Position numbers and translations under genes: made by a program
Notes under the pieces: model-generated
Database searches by the model: none
What the model was told of the DNA's origin: nothing
Seen by the model: only the letters and a program-made list of their open reading frames with translations
In this document: positions 16,106-25,877 of the stretch, in pieces
How the letters are laid out: every line of letters begins with the position of its first letter
Numbering within the stretch: the stretch's first letter is position 1
Assembly (NCBI GenBank): GCA_943353835.1
Contig: CALRBA010000005.1
Span: 1 to 54,829, forward strand
Reading direction: 5' to 3'
Length of the DNA: 54,829 bases
Source: Candidatus Nomurabacteria bacterium
Lineage (GTDB): Bacteria; Patescibacteriota; Minisyncoccia; Phycocordibacterales; Phycocordibacteraceae

Positions 16106-18220
16106 TTAAGAAGGCCACTTCGCGACCATCAGGTATTCAGCGTCTTTTGTCGGCATAGACTGATAGATTTCTTCAGTGATGAAAGGCATAAATGGGTGTA
16201 GAAGTTTCAGAATGCGAGTGAGCAGGAGCAGAAGCAGGGTAGCGCGGGACTGCCTTGCATCCTCATCAGTTCCAGCGAATATCGGCTTTGATTCTTCCAA
16301 AATCTTGTCTGCGAACTCGTGCCAAGAGTAGTGGTAGATTTTTTCCGCCGCCATGTATATTCTAAATTCTTCTATGTCTATCGTTATATCTTTTGTTAGT
16401 GCATTTACTTGAGCCAATAATTCTGCGTCCTTCTGCGTCAGTTCTGCGTTGTTCTGCGCAAGATTTGTATTTTCAAATACAAATCTTGAAATGTTCCACA
16501 GCTTGTTTGCGAAGTGCTTGTAGCCCTTCACTTTATCTTCACTGAGTGATAGGTCGGTTCCAGGTGTGTTACCGACGACGAGCGCCATACGAAGAGCGTC
16601 TGTTCCGTACTTATCTGTAAGATTAAGAGGATTCACTACATTACCTTTGCTCTTACTCATCTTTTTACCATGAGCATCATTCACAAGTCCGTGGAGATAG
16701 ACGGTATGAAATGGTGCTTTCTTTGCAAGGTAGAGGCCGAAAATCACCATGCGTGGAATCCACTTGAAAATTAAGTCGTGACCTGTTTCCATCACATCTG
16801 TCGGATAATAAGTTGTGTAATCTTTTCCATTTGGAAATCCGGTAACGATAAGTGGCCACTGTCCGCTTGAGAACCACGTATCAAAAGTATCAGTATCAGC
16901 ATCCCATCCTTCTCCGTCAGGTTTTTCACGGGAGATAATTATTTCTTCGTTCCCACTTTCGCGATTCTTAAACCATGCTGGAATCGGGATACCCCATACT
17001 ATTTGTCTAGAAATGTTCCAATCCAGAGCGTTTTCCATCCAGTACCTGAATATTTTTTCGTAGTTATCAGGTACGAACTTTACTTCGCCACGGTTTACTG
17101 ACTCAAGAGCCATCTTGGCGAGTGGAGCCATCTTCACGAACCACTGTTCCTTCGTCTGCGGTTCAATCATGGTGTTACATTTGTAACAGCGTTTCGTTAT
17201 GTGCGTGTAATTGTCGTCGGTTTTTATAAGAAGACCTTTGGAGGCTAGTTTCTCAACTATTTTCGGTCGTGCTTCGGCAATCTTCATTCCGGTGAATTCT
17301 TCAGCAATCGGGAGAAGTTTTCCGTGCCAGTCTATAATTTGTTCTACATCAAGCCCGTGACGTTTCGCTATCTCAAAGTCAATCTGCGAGTGCCACGGAG
17401 TTATTGTCATAACTCCCGTGCCGAATTCCATGTCAACGGCAATGTCTTTGATGACCGTTGCCATAATAGGACCGTTAATCCACTCAACTTCAAGCCTCTG
17501 TCCATGCTCCCAGTCTTTATATCTAGGATCATCCGGGTGCATTACGACATATTTATCACCAAACTTTGTTTCAGGGCGTACGGTGCCTATTTCAAATGGA
17601 CCATATTTAAAATAATAGAACGGTGATTTTTCTTCAGTATTTTCAGTCTCAACATCCGAAAGGGACGTCTGATGTTTTGAGCACCAGTTGACAGTGCGCT
17701 TACCGCGGTAGACGAGACCGTCTATGAACATCTTTTCAAACGTCTTCTGAACTTCCTTGACCACGTCTGGGTCAAGTGTAAATTTCTCCCGCGACCAATC
17801 GCATGAAGCCCCAAGTTCTCTAACCTGTTGTTCCATGTGTTTTTTGCTTTCTAGAGTAAAGGCAAAAATTTCGTTGTAGAGTTGTTTCGGGTCCATACTG
17901 AACCTAGAACGGCCTTCCTTCTCCAATTTTTTTTCATACACGACCTGGGTTTCAAATCCTGCATGGTCTGCTCCAGGAATCCAGAGCGCTTTGTAACCCT
18001 GCATTCGTTTAAAGCGTATAAGAATATCTTCGAGCGTAATGAAAAGTGCATGACCAGCGTGGAGGTCCCCGTTTGCATTCGGCGGAGGCATAACGATAGT
18101 GTAAGGCTTCCCGTCGCCAGTCAAGTTATCAGGATTAAAGAGCCCACTCTTCTCCCACTTCGCATATATTCGCGACTCGGTTGCAGACGGGTCGTATGGC
18201 TTTAAAAACTTGTCAGGCAT
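16106..18220 (-). CDS. valS: valyl-tRNA synthetase
   Basis: 704 aa; PPPNANGDLHAGHALF (HIGH), GADHAGFETQ, KMSKSKGNVVNP. Confidence 0.96.
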   Translation of the reverse strand: MPDKFLKPYDPSATESRIYAKWEKSGLFNPDNLTGDGKPYTIVMPPPNANGDLHAGHALFITLEDILIRFKRMQGYKALWIPGADHAGFETQVVYEKKLEKEGRSRFSMDPKQLYNEIFAFTLESKKHMEQQVRELGASCDWSREKFTLDPDVVKEVQKTFEKMFIDGLVYRGKRTVNWCSKHQTSLSDVETENTEEKSPFYYFKYGPFEIGTVRPETKFGDKYVVMHPDDPRYKDWEHGQRLEVEWINGPIMATVIKDIAVDMEFGTGVMTITPWHSQIDFEIAKRHGLDVEQIIDWHGKLLPIAEEFTGMKIAEARPKIVEKLASKGLLIKTDDNYTHITKRCYKCNTMIEPQTKEQWFVKMAPLAKMALESVNRGEVKFVPDNYEKIFRYWMENALDWNISRQIVWGIPIPAWFKNRESGNEEIIISREKPDGEGWDADTDTFDTWFSSGQWPLIVTGFPNGKDYTTYYPTDVMETGHDLIFKWIPRMVIFGLYLAKKAPFHTVYLHGLVNDAHGKKMSKSKGNVVNPLNLTDKYGTDALRMALVVGNTPGTDLSLSEDKVKGYKHFANKLWNISRFVFENTNLAQNNAELTQKDAELLAQVNALTKDITIDIEEFRIYMAAEKIYHYSWHEFADKILEESKPIFAGTDEDARQSRATLLLLLLTRILKLLHPFMPFITEEIYQSMPTKDAEYLMVAKWPS
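16421..16488. repeat. decamer-like tandem repeat plus 30-nt hairpin inside the valS CDS
   Basis: Four ttctgcg(t/c) units (16421-16460), then caagatttgtattt-tc-aaatacaaatcttg (16459-16488), 14-bp perfect arms. Confidence 0.85.
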
Positions 18221-18238
18221 TGTCTAAAATATAGCAAA

Positions 18239-19516
18239 TTAAGGCTTTTTGGCGAGAGAGAGATTACCGTTAGCAATAAAATCAGTTGATCCTCCAGCTG
18301 GCTGACTTTGCCGCGAGGCGCGGTAGAAGCCGGCAAGGGCAATCATAATTGCGTTGTCGGTAGTGAGCTCGGCGGATGGTATATTGAGCGAAACGTCGGG
18401 AAATTCGCGAGAAATGTTTTCTTTGAACACGCGACGAATGTGCGTATTTGCCGAAACGCCACCTCCGATAACCAATGTTTTTGCGCCTGTTTCTTTGAGC
18501 GCTTGTGCAGTTTTTTTCCACAGCACGTCAGTAACTGCGTTTTCAAATTCGTGCGCGATATGCTGTTTTTCTTTTTCATTTATATCGGGAATCTTTTTTA
18601 AGAGATACAACACAGCAGTTTTCAATCCGGCAAATGAGAAATCGCATGTCATTGAATCAATCATTGGCCGCGGAAGAATAATCGCAGAGCCGTGCTCCTC
18701 CTCGGCTCCCTCGGACACGGTCCCCAGTCGCCTGCGGGAAGCACGGTTCTGCTCAGCGAGACGCGAAATTTCTGGACCGCCAGGGTAGGGCAGACCGAGC
18801 ATACGCGCTACCTTGTCAAAGGCCTCGCCGACCGCGTCGTCGCGCGTCTGCCCAATAAGCTCATATTCAAGCCACTCTTTCATTAGCACCAGCTCTGTGT
18901 GTCCACCGGAGATAAGGAGCGCAAGCACCGGCAACTCCACACCATTTATAACAAGGTTTAACCTTGTCCCAAACGGTGGCGTATTTGTTGACTCTTTAGC
19001 GAGGGCGGCAAGTATGTGCCCTTCCATATGGTTCACGGCGACAAGCTGTTTATTCCAGATGAGTGCAAGCGCTTTAGCGAAATTTATACCGACCCAGAGT
19101 GCCGGTTCAAGCCCGGGACCTGACGTAACGGCAATGGCATCTATGTCTGGCGTCTCGCACTCGGAGACGAATTCAAAAAACGCTTCAGTGAGTCCGGGTT
19201 CACGCGCCAAAATTTCAGAAACTGTCGCGCGTACTTCTTCTGGTATCGCCTGCGTATCTTCATGTAAAAGCTCCGCCTCCTCCAACACCGCCTCCAGAAT
19301 CGGTACGAGATTCTTCGCGTGTTCGCGCTTCGCGAGCGCGGGGAAGACCCCGCCGTACTCTTTATGAATCTCTATCTGCGAGAGTAATGCATTCCCGAGC
19401 ACGGTAAACGTGGCGTTTCGTTCACCTGCCCCAAGGGTACTCGAGGGGTCGCCCTCGCACTTAAGTATCGCTATCGCCGTCTCGTCGCAGCTCGTTTCAA
19501 TGGCGAGAATTTTCAT
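18239..19516 (-). CDS. tsaD: tRNA N6-adenosine threonylcarbamoyltransferase TsaD
   Basis: MKILAIETSCDETAIAIL; HKEYGGVFPALAKREH; NHMEGHILAAL; ALLISGGHTELVLM; GEAFDKVARMLGLPYPGGPEI; ORF contains several atypical inserts. Confidence 0.96.
   Translation of the reverse strand: MKILAIETSCDETAIAILKCEGDPSSTLGAGERNATFTVLGNALLSQIEIHKEYGGVFPALAKREHAKNLVPILEAVLEEAELLHEDTQAIPEEVRATVSEILAREPGLTEAFFEFVSECETPDIDAIAVTSGPGLEPALWVGINFAKALALIWNKQLVAVNHMEGHILAALAKESTNTPPFGTRLNLVINGVELPVLALLISGGHTELVLMKEWLEYELIGQTRDDAVGEAFDKVARMLGLPYPGGPEISRLAEQNRASRRRLGTVSEGAEEEHGSAIILPRPMIDSMTCDFSFAGLKTAVLYLLKKIPDINEKEKQHIAHEFENAVTDVLWKKTAQALKETGAKTLVIGGGVSANTHIRRVFKENISREFPDVSLNIPSAELTTDNAIMIALAGFYRASRQSQPAGGSTDFIANGNLSLAKKP
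18688..18748. repeat. hairpin-flanked in-frame insert in tsaD
   Basis: agccgtgct ... agcacggtt arms; encodes extra RASRRRLGTVSEGAEEEHGS between LAEQN and AIILPRPM. Confidence 0.65.
18949..18972. repeat. ACAAGGTTTAACCTTGT palindromic element inside tsaD CDS
   Basis: taacaaggtttaaccttgtcccaa, 24 nt identical to 36319-36342 next to the gyrA-linked RAYT. Confidence 0.92.
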
Positions 19517-20387
19517 CTTTTTTCTCAATCAGTTTCCATGGAATAAGATTCCCAAACGGAATTTCAAATCCAGAGGCAGCCGGATGGCCGTTTCCACCAT
19601 ATTTTTGTGCAATGGATGCAACATTGACGCTTCCATCGCTACGCAACGATACACGAAGACCTTCTGCATCCGCAGAAACAATAATTGCAATAGGTGGTTT
19701 AAGACGCGCAAGTCTATTTCCGGTATCACTGGTAAATTCACCGGAAGCACCGGTTAAATAACATTCGTATCCTTCAAAACTAACGATTTCAGCATGATGA
19801 ATGCCATGCAGAACAACATGCTCATGATGTTGAGAGAACAGTCTACCAGTTTCTACTATGCGCTTAAGTTCAATCGGGTCTTCTAGTTCCACAATAAATG
19901 TATTCCATTTCTCCACATTTTTTATATCAAAAGATGCGAAAGAATCCGTAAGCGTGTATACGTATGCAAGAACTTCCCGTGAGTTCTGTAAATTAAAGCG
20001 ATATAAATCGCCGTCCTCCACATATTTCAAAAGCATTGGAACTGGAGTATCAGGATTAAAATAACTCCATGCAATGGTTGCTCCGGAACGACTCGTATCA
20101 AAAACTCCAGGGAATTTTGTTGCGATTTCGCGCACACCATCGTGATGGTCAAGTACGGTAACGGATCTTGCTGATTCCACCAGCTGATCCATAATCGATT
20201 GCGTATAACAAAAATCAATCAAAAACAAATCTTTACCTTCAAGATGTTCAGGCGCAGGTTTACCGTGCTTTAGCGGAATGTATTCCGCCGTGTTACCAAA
20301 TTTTTTCCATGCGGCGTAGGCGCCACCGAAGCCGTCCGGACATCCTCCGTGATAGAGGATGGCTATGTCTTTATGATGTTGGTGCAT
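19497..20387 (-). CDS. DHH-family phosphoesterase
   Basis: IAILYHGGCPDGFGGAYAAWKKFG, VTVLDHHDGV, GGNGHPAASGFEI. Confidence 0.88.
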   Translation of the reverse strand: MHQHHKDIAILYHGGCPDGFGGAYAAWKKFGNTAEYIPLKHGKPAPEHLEGKDLFLIDFCYTQSIMDQLVESARSVTVLDHHDGVREIATKFPGVFDTSRSGATIAWSYFNPDTPVPMLLKYVEDGDLYRFNLQNSREVLAYVYTLTDSFASFDIKNVEKWNTFIVELEDPIELKRIVETGRLFSQHHEHVVLHGIHHAEIVSFEGYECYLTGASGEFTSDTGNRLARLKPPIAIIVSADAEGLRVSLRSDGSVNVASIAQKYGGNGHPAASGFEIPFGNLIPWKLIEKKDENSRH

Positions 20388-20405
20388 AAGTCCAAGTGTA
20401 CTCGC

Positions 20406-21359
20406 TTAACGCGTAAAACGCACTGAGACACCGGCGGGGATGACGCGCTCTGAAGAAGATTCTTTAATGTAGAGTTCGCCAGACTCGCCGTTTATCTCGC
20501 CAAAAGCGCTCTCTATCGCCTGAGCGAAGGAACGCGGGGCGTAGCCAGCCGCGTAGCCGTTCACAAGTAAGAAGGAACCAGTCGCGTCTGAAAAAATCTC
20601 TTTTAGCGACTCAAGAAGAACTGGGAAGTCTTCTTCAATCTTCCACACCTCACCCTTCGCTCCGCGACCGAATGCGGGCGGGTCAAGAATTATTCCATCA
20701 TATTTGGCACCTCTACGGGCTTCGCGTTTTACGAAGGCGAGTGCGTCGTCCAGTATCCAGCGGATTCTATCTTCGTTAATGTCCGAAAGTCGCGCATTCT
20801 CGTGCGCCCAATCCAGCGATTGCTTTGATGCATCAACGTGCGTGACGAACGCTCCCGCTTGTGCGGCGACAAGCGAGGCGATGCCTGTGTAGCCGAACAA
20901 ATTTAGGATACTCACTCCAGTAGCTTGCTGTGAAAAAGTCCTCGGGTCTCCTACCTCCGGTCGGCCAGACTGTTTTATCGCAAGCCCCTGTCGTTCGTTG
21001 AGTGCCTTGACGCAGTCTTTTATCCAAACCCAATTTGGAGCTTGTTCTGGAAAGATACCGGTGTGCTTGAATCCTGTGAGTCGTGCGAGGAATCGTGCGT
21101 CATGCCAAGAAATCTGCCACGATTCCGGTACTGGTTTATTCATTTTCCATTCGCCTTTTTTATCATGGAATGCGAATTCAGCATGTGCAGTTTCCCAAAG
21201 TTCTGGTTTTTGTTTTTTCCACAATGCTTGAGTCTCGGGACGCACGACGATAATCTCACCAAAACGTTCCAGCTTCATATTGTCGCCGGAATCAATAAGT
21301 TCATAGTCATCCCACGGTAGGGAGACGAGATGTTGGTCACAATTTATTTTTTTTGTCAT
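20406..21359 (-). CDS. class I SAM-dependent rRNA methyltransferase (RlmI-like)
   Basis: VSILNLFGYTGIASLVAAQAGAFVTHVDASKQSLDWAHENA...YDGIILDPPAFGRG. Confidence 0.87.
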   Translation of the reverse strand: MTKKINCDQHLVSLPWDDYELIDSGDNMKLERFGEIIVVRPETQALWKKQKPELWETAHAEFAFHDKKGEWKMNKPVPESWQISWHDARFLARLTGFKHTGIFPEQAPNWVWIKDCVKALNERQGLAIKQSGRPEVGDPRTFSQQATGVSILNLFGYTGIASLVAAQAGAFVTHVDASKQSLDWAHENARLSDINEDRIRWILDDALAFVKREARRGAKYDGIILDPPAFGRGAKGEVWKIEEDFPVLLESLKEIFSDATGSFLLVNGYAAGYAPRSFAQAIESAFGEINGESGELYIKESSSERVIPAGVSVRFTR

Positions 21360-21368
21360 AACGTCTTT

Positions 21369-22157
21369 TTATAAAGCTTCGGGATGTTTACGTGACCATT
21401 CGTAGAACACAACTGCTGCGGATACCGCTGCGTTCAGCGATTCGGTCCGCGAATGCATTGGTATTTTTAAAATAACGTCGCAGGTGTCAAGCGTTTTCTC
21501 GCGTATCCCCGCGCCTTCGTTGCCGATAACGAATGCGCTCGGAGCATCAAAAACATCAGTGCCGAGAGATGTTTTTCCGTCCATCGCTAAACCATAAATC
21601 CAAAAGCCTTTCTCTTTAAGCACATTTAGTGTGTTGTTCACATTACCTATGGAGACGAGTGGAATGCGGAATACCATGCCCGCAGATGTTTTCACCACCG
21701 CGCCAGTGATGCCGGCCTGATTATGTTCTGGGATAAGTACAGCCGAGAGTCCGAAGGCTGCCGCCGAGCGGATTATGGCGCCGACATTATGTGGGTCCTG
21801 CACCTCACCCAAGACAGCGACCGCAGGATTTGTTTTTACGTCTAATGTCTTCAAAAAATCATCAAGCGATATGAGCAGAGCAGACGGGTCCATCGTCGCG
21901 ATGACGCCCTGATGCACCGTATCTCGCCCGACGAGATCCTTACCAGAGTCCTTTGTGAGTGTAGATGTCGGAATATTATTTTTCTCCAATAAAATTCGCA
22001 GTTCAGTATCACGCAGATCGGGCGCCAGAAATACCTTACGAATAACCCTAGGAGTATTACGAAGCGCCTCCATAAGCGCGTGCTTACCGTAGATGTAAAT
22101 CTTGCCTCTGGCATCTTTTTTCTGGATATATTTTTTATTGTATTGTTTTGGTCGCAT
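21369..22157 (-). CDS. rlmB: SpoU/TrmH family 23S rRNA 2'-O-methyltransferase (RlmB-like)
   Basis: IYGKHALMEALRNTPRVIRKVFL; VAVLGEVQDPHNVGAIIRSAAAFG; FVIGNEGAGIREKTLDTCDVILKIPMHSRTESLNAAVSAAV. Confidence 0.92.
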   Translation of the reverse strand: MRPKQYNKKYIQKKDARGKIYIYGKHALMEALRNTPRVIRKVFLAPDLRDTELRILLEKNNIPTSTLTKDSGKDLVGRDTVHQGVIATMDPSALLISLDDFLKTLDVKTNPAVAVLGEVQDPHNVGAIIRSAAAFGLSAVLIPEHNQAGITGAVVKTSAGMVFRIPLVSIGNVNNTLNVLKEKGFWIYGLAMDGKTSLGTDVFDAPSAFVIGNEGAGIREKTLDTCDVILKIPMHSRTESLNAAVSAAVVFYEWSRKHPEAL

Positions 22158-22163
22158 AACGAG

Positions 22164-22236
22164 TGCGCGGTGAGGGATTCGAACCCCCGACATCTACAAC
22201 GTCAATGTAGCGCTCTACCAACTGAGCTAACCGCGC
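22164..22236 (-). tRNA. tRNA-Val(GAC)
   Basis: Reverse strand gcgcggttagctcagttggtagagcgctacattGACgttgtag...; full cloverleaf. Confidence 0.95.
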
Positions 22237-22270
22237 GTACAAAAACTATAACACAAAATCCAAAAACCGA

Positions 22271-22342
22271 TGACCCTACCGGGAGTCGAACCCGGGTTTA
22301 GAGCTTGAAAAGCTCTCGTCCTAACCGTTAGACGATAGGGCC
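22271..22342 (-). tRNA. tRNA-Glu(TTC)
   Basis: Reverse strand ggccctatcgtctaacggttaggacgagagcttTTCaagctct...; cloverleaf. Confidence 0.94.
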
Positions 22343-22449
22343 GTCTACACCCAGTAGGTCATTCTACTGAATGAGGTGCACATATTAAAGTGATGTGCCC
22401 GTCTTTAAAACTTATCATTTCCGCGCCAAAATGCTAGGATTGCGAGCAC

Positions 22450-22539
22450 GGAGGCGTGGCAGAGTGGTCGAATGCGCCAGTTTCGAAAACTGGTATGTGG
22501 GAAACCGCATCGGAGGTTCGAATCCTCCCGCCTCCGCCA
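22450..22539 (+). tRNA. tRNA-Ser(CGA), CCA encoded
   Basis: ggaggcg...cgcctcc g cca with long variable arm; anticodon loop ttCGAaa. Confidence 0.95.
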
Positions 22540-22560
22540 GAGCATAGTATACTGACAAAA

Positions 22561-23196
22561 ATGTCACCGGATATAATAATGGAACTTATTCTCCAGTACA
22601 GATACTGGATACTTATCCCGTTGTCCTTCATAGAAGGACCGGCGGTTGCATTCATCGCCGGCACGCTCGCTTCGGTGGGCATATTCAATATGTATTTTCT
22701 CGCAGTGCTGTTCTTCGTCCGCGATGTAGGACTGGATATAGTGTATTACGCGATTGGTCACTACGGAGGCCGTACAGCTTTCGCGAAGCGCATGTTGGCA
22801 AAGATTGGTGTGACAGAGGACCATCTGGAAGATGTGCGCGTTTTATGGGAGAGACGCCCTGGCTGGACGATGTTTATCGGAAAACTTTCATACGGCATCG
22901 CGTCTGCGTTTATTGTCGTTGCAGGAATGGTAAAGATGCCTTTCTCATTGTTCATAAAATACGGAATACTCGTAGCCGTTCTTCAATACGGAATTCTACT
23001 ATTAGCCGGATACTTCCTGGGAGAAAGCTTTGGTGGGAGCATCGTGCAAATCATCAGCAATGTACAGTATGTTATTCTTTTTGCCGCAATAATTATTTCC
23101 GGATACTATATTTTCACCTGGTACATGCGCCAGAAACTTCTTAAAGCAGACAAAAAGATTGAGGAGAAACTGGCTGACAAGAATCATCCGGTATGA
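22561..23196 (+). CDS. DedA/SNARE-associated family membrane protein
   Basis: FIEGPAVAFIAGTLASVGIFN...VGLDIVYYAIGHYGGR...MFIGKLSYGIASAFIVVAGMVKMPF. Confidence 0.85.
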   Translation: MSPDIIMELILQYRYWILIPLSFIEGPAVAFIAGTLASVGIFNMYFLAVLFFVRDVGLDIVYYAIGHYGGRTAFAKRMLAKIGVTEDHLEDVRVLWERRPGWTMFIGKLSYGIASAFIVVAGMVKMPFSLFIKYGILVAVLQYGILLLAGYFLGESFGGSIVQIISNVQYVILFAAIIISGYYIFTWYMRQKLLKADKKIEEKLADKNHPV

Positions 23197-24200
23197 GGAA
23201 AATACTGTTGGTGACCGACGCTTGGGCACCGCAGGTCAACGGTGTTACGCGCGTATTGAATGCTCATATTGACGGCCTTAAGGAACGCGGTTATGAAGTT
23301 TCTGTAATAGAACCAGGCCAATTCAGAACTATGCCGTTGCCTATGTATCCGGAGATTCGTCTCGCACTATTCGCGCGCCGCAGAATTGCTACGATAATTG
23401 ACAAAATTAAACCGGACGCCATACACATAGTTACCGAAGGACCACTTGGATGGGCGGCTCGTTCCGTATGTCTAAAACATAGAATACCATTTACGACGTG
23501 GTATCACACCAAGTTTCAACTATATGTTGACGTTCGTCTTCACGGACTTCTTGGTCCGATTCATTGGCTCATGCGCCGATTCCATTCAAAAGCAGTTCGC
23601 ACCATGGTTTCAACCGAAAGTCTCAAATGCGAACTGGAGGTGGACGGATTTAAAAATGTAGTCGTAGTACCGCTCGGTGTTGATATAATTCAATTTATCC
23701 GCAATTCGTCTCCGCCACTTCCGCCATTGCCGAAGCCCGTCTTCGTATACTTTAGCCGTATCGCACCGGAAAAAAGTCCGGAGGAATTTTTAAAATTGAA
23801 ACTATCCGGTACGAAGCTCGTCATAGGGGACGGACCAGATAGAGCGAAGCTAGAAAAGAAGTATGGGAAAGAAAACAAGTTTGTCGGATATAAGCGCGGA
23901 CAGGAGTTGGTGGATTGGCTCTCGCTCGCTGATGTATTCATCTTTCCTTCTCGCACAGAAACGTTCGGACTTGTTGTTCTAGAAGCGCTCGCCTGTGGGA
24001 TACCGGTCGCCGCGCACTCATGTGTGGGACCGCGCGACATAATAACGGAAGGGAAGGACGGTTACTTAAGCGAAGATTTGGCCCTTGCCGCGCTCAAATG
24101 TCTCGTGCTTTCGCGCGACGATTGCCGCGCAACAGCCGAAAAATATTCTTGGGAACATTCATCCGAAACGTTCATAAAAAACCTCTTCTTCATTCGTTAG
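23193..24200 (+). CDS. glycosyltransferase family 4 (GT-B) protein
   Basis: DAWAPQVNGVTRVLNAHIDGLKERGYEVSVI...YFSRIAPEKSPEEFL...FIFPSRTETFGLVVLEALACGIPV. Confidence 0.93.
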   Translation: MRKILLVTDAWAPQVNGVTRVLNAHIDGLKERGYEVSVIEPGQFRTMPLPMYPEIRLALFARRRIATIIDKIKPDAIHIVTEGPLGWAARSVCLKHRIPFTTWYHTKFQLYVDVRLHGLLGPIHWLMRRFHSKAVRTMVSTESLKCELEVDGFKNVVVVPLGVDIIQFIRNSSPPLPPLPKPVFVYFSRIAPEKSPEEFLKLKLSGTKLVIGDGPDRAKLEKKYGKENKFVGYKRGQELVDWLSLADVFIFPSRTETFGLVVLEALACGIPVAAHSCVGPRDIITEGKDGYLSEDLALAALKCLVLSRDDCRATAEKYSWEHSSETFIKNLFFIR

Positions 24201-24203
24201 AGT

Positions 24204-24938
24204 CTAGCGCACGACAGTCCACTCTTTGTAGGCGGCATGACCGCGCAGAGCGACCGAGAAGCCGTTCTTAATCCAAATGAAATAGGTGCGGAGCCAGCCG
24301 AGTTTATGCTGGCGACGAAGCGAGTGGCGAACACAGAGTTTTGAGTACGACATCGTTTGACCGAGCGTGGCGAGCTGGCGGAAGAGTTCATTGTCTTCGC
24401 CGGCGACCAAGTGCTCGCCGAACCCTCCGATTTTCCTAAACGCATCTCTACGCACCATCTGGAATTCGCCTGAGGAATTGCCCGAATGAAAAATATTATT
24501 GGAGATGATGTAGAACCAGTTAAGCGGAGCGCTGAAAACTTTGTCTACGATAGATTTATTTTCAAGTAACGGTTTTAGCGGAACAGTAGTGGCAACCAGT
24601 TTATTGTTCTCAAATATTTTTAATATTTCTTCAAAAAATTTCTGCGGTTCTGGAATTATTACATCCGCATCTATGAACACTAGAAATTTTCCAGTAGTGA
24701 GCATAGCTCCAGCATTCTTTGCTTCACCAAAGGTTTGTCGTCTTTGTTGATTCCACACTACTATTTTGTCGGTGTATCTGCGTGCGATATCCAGCGTCTC
24801 ATCAGTACTCCCGCCGTCGGTGATGATGAGTTCGTGAGGTATCTGTAGACTTTCAAAATTTTTCAGCGTACGTTCCAAGAATGGTCCTTCGCGAAGCGTT
24901 GGGATTATTATAGAAATAAGCGGAGAATGTGAATTCAT
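24204..24938 (-). CDS. glycosyltransferase family 2 protein
   Basis: ISIIIPTLREGPFLERTLKNFE...ELIITDGGSTDETLDIARRY...LVFIDADVIIP. Confidence 0.93.
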   Translation of the reverse strand: MNSHSPLISIIIPTLREGPFLERTLKNFESLQIPHELIITDGGSTDETLDIARRYTDKIVVWNQQRRQTFGEAKNAGAMLTTGKFLVFIDADVIIPEPQKFFEEILKIFENNKLVATTVPLKPLLENKSIVDKVFSAPLNWFYIISNNIFHSGNSSGEFQMVRRDAFRKIGGFGEHLVAGEDNELFRQLATLGQTMSYSKLCVRHSLRRQHKLGWLRTYFIWIKNGFSVALRGHAAYKEWTVVR

Positions 24939-25858
24939 TGTTTTTTAACCCAGAGATAGATGTCCTCCAACGCCTTCACTCCGTCGCCAGCGGCAATGTT
25001 GTTCTGGTGGTAGAGCTCGTCGGTACAGTCGCCGGCGGCCCACACGCCGTCAACATCTGTTCTCTGGTTGCGAGCATCAACTTTTATGCGTTTTATCTGG
25101 TCAAGCTTGACCAGACCCTCGGCGAATCCTGTACTCGGAATGACTCCCACTTCGGCAAAGATGCCGGAAACAGCGAGTTCTTTTATTTCTCCGGAATCTT
25201 TATCCGTATATTTCAAACCTGTTACGAACTGCTCTCCAGTAATTTCAGTCGGTTCGGAGTAAGCGATTATGCGCATATTCTGGTGCGCGCGAGCTTTTTC
25301 AACCGTTATCTGGTCGGCTTTGAAGTCTTTGTGGCGATGAATAAGTGTGACGGACTTCGCATATGCGAGTAGTTGTAGCGCTGTTTCAAAACCCGCATTC
25401 CCGCCACCTATTACTGCGACGTCCATGCCGGAGAAAAGAGGCCCGTCGCAGGAGGCGCAGTAGGTGACACCTTTGTTTTCAAATTTATCAGCGCCCTTAA
25501 TGTCTAATTTTCTGCGCCCAGCACCCGTAGCTATTAAAACTGCTTTCGAACGATATCCAGAGCCGTCTTTCGTAGTTGCTTTAAAAGCTCCCTCAATCTT
25601 CGTAAGCGCAGTTACGCGTGCGCCGAGCTCAAGCGTTACGATGTCTCCCTTCACTGCATCAATGTGTACAGAAAATGTTTTCGCTAGTTCGGCACCGCTC
25701 ATCTTCGGCGTGCCGATCCAATTCTCAATGCCTTCAGAGACGATGGACTGCCCGCCAATTTCTTCTGTTATGAGAACAGTCTTGAGGCGCTTACGCGCCG
25801 CGTAGACCCCTGCTGCAACTCCCGCTGGCCCACCACCGATAATAATGAGGTCATACAT
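24935..25858 (-). CDS. trxB: thioredoxin reductase / NAD(P)/FAD-dependent oxidoreductase
   Basis: MYDLIIIGGGPAGVAAGVYAARK; GVTYCASCDGPLF; AVIGGGNAGFETA; VWAAGDCTDE. Confidence 0.95.
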   Translation of the reverse strand: MYDLIIIGGGPAGVAAGVYAARKRLKTVLITEEIGGQSIVSEGIENWIGTPKMSGAELAKTFSVHIDAVKGDIVTLELGARVTALTKIEGAFKATTKDGSGYRSKAVLIATGAGRRKLDIKGADKFENKGVTYCASCDGPLFSGMDVAVIGGGNAGFETALQLLAYAKSVTLIHRHKDFKADQITVEKARAHQNMRIIAYSEPTEITGEQFVTGLKYTDKDSGEIKELAVSGIFAEVGVIPSTGFAEGLVKLDQIKRIKVDARNQRTDVDGVWAAGDCTDELYHQNNIAAGDGVKALEDIYLWVKKQ

Positions 25859-25877
25859 AAACCTCATTATAACATTA

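Noticed and set aside
22158-22193. Upstream extension of the rlmB ORF (MSGVRIPHRALV)
   Set aside because: Read from antisense tRNA-Val sequence; start placed at 22157.
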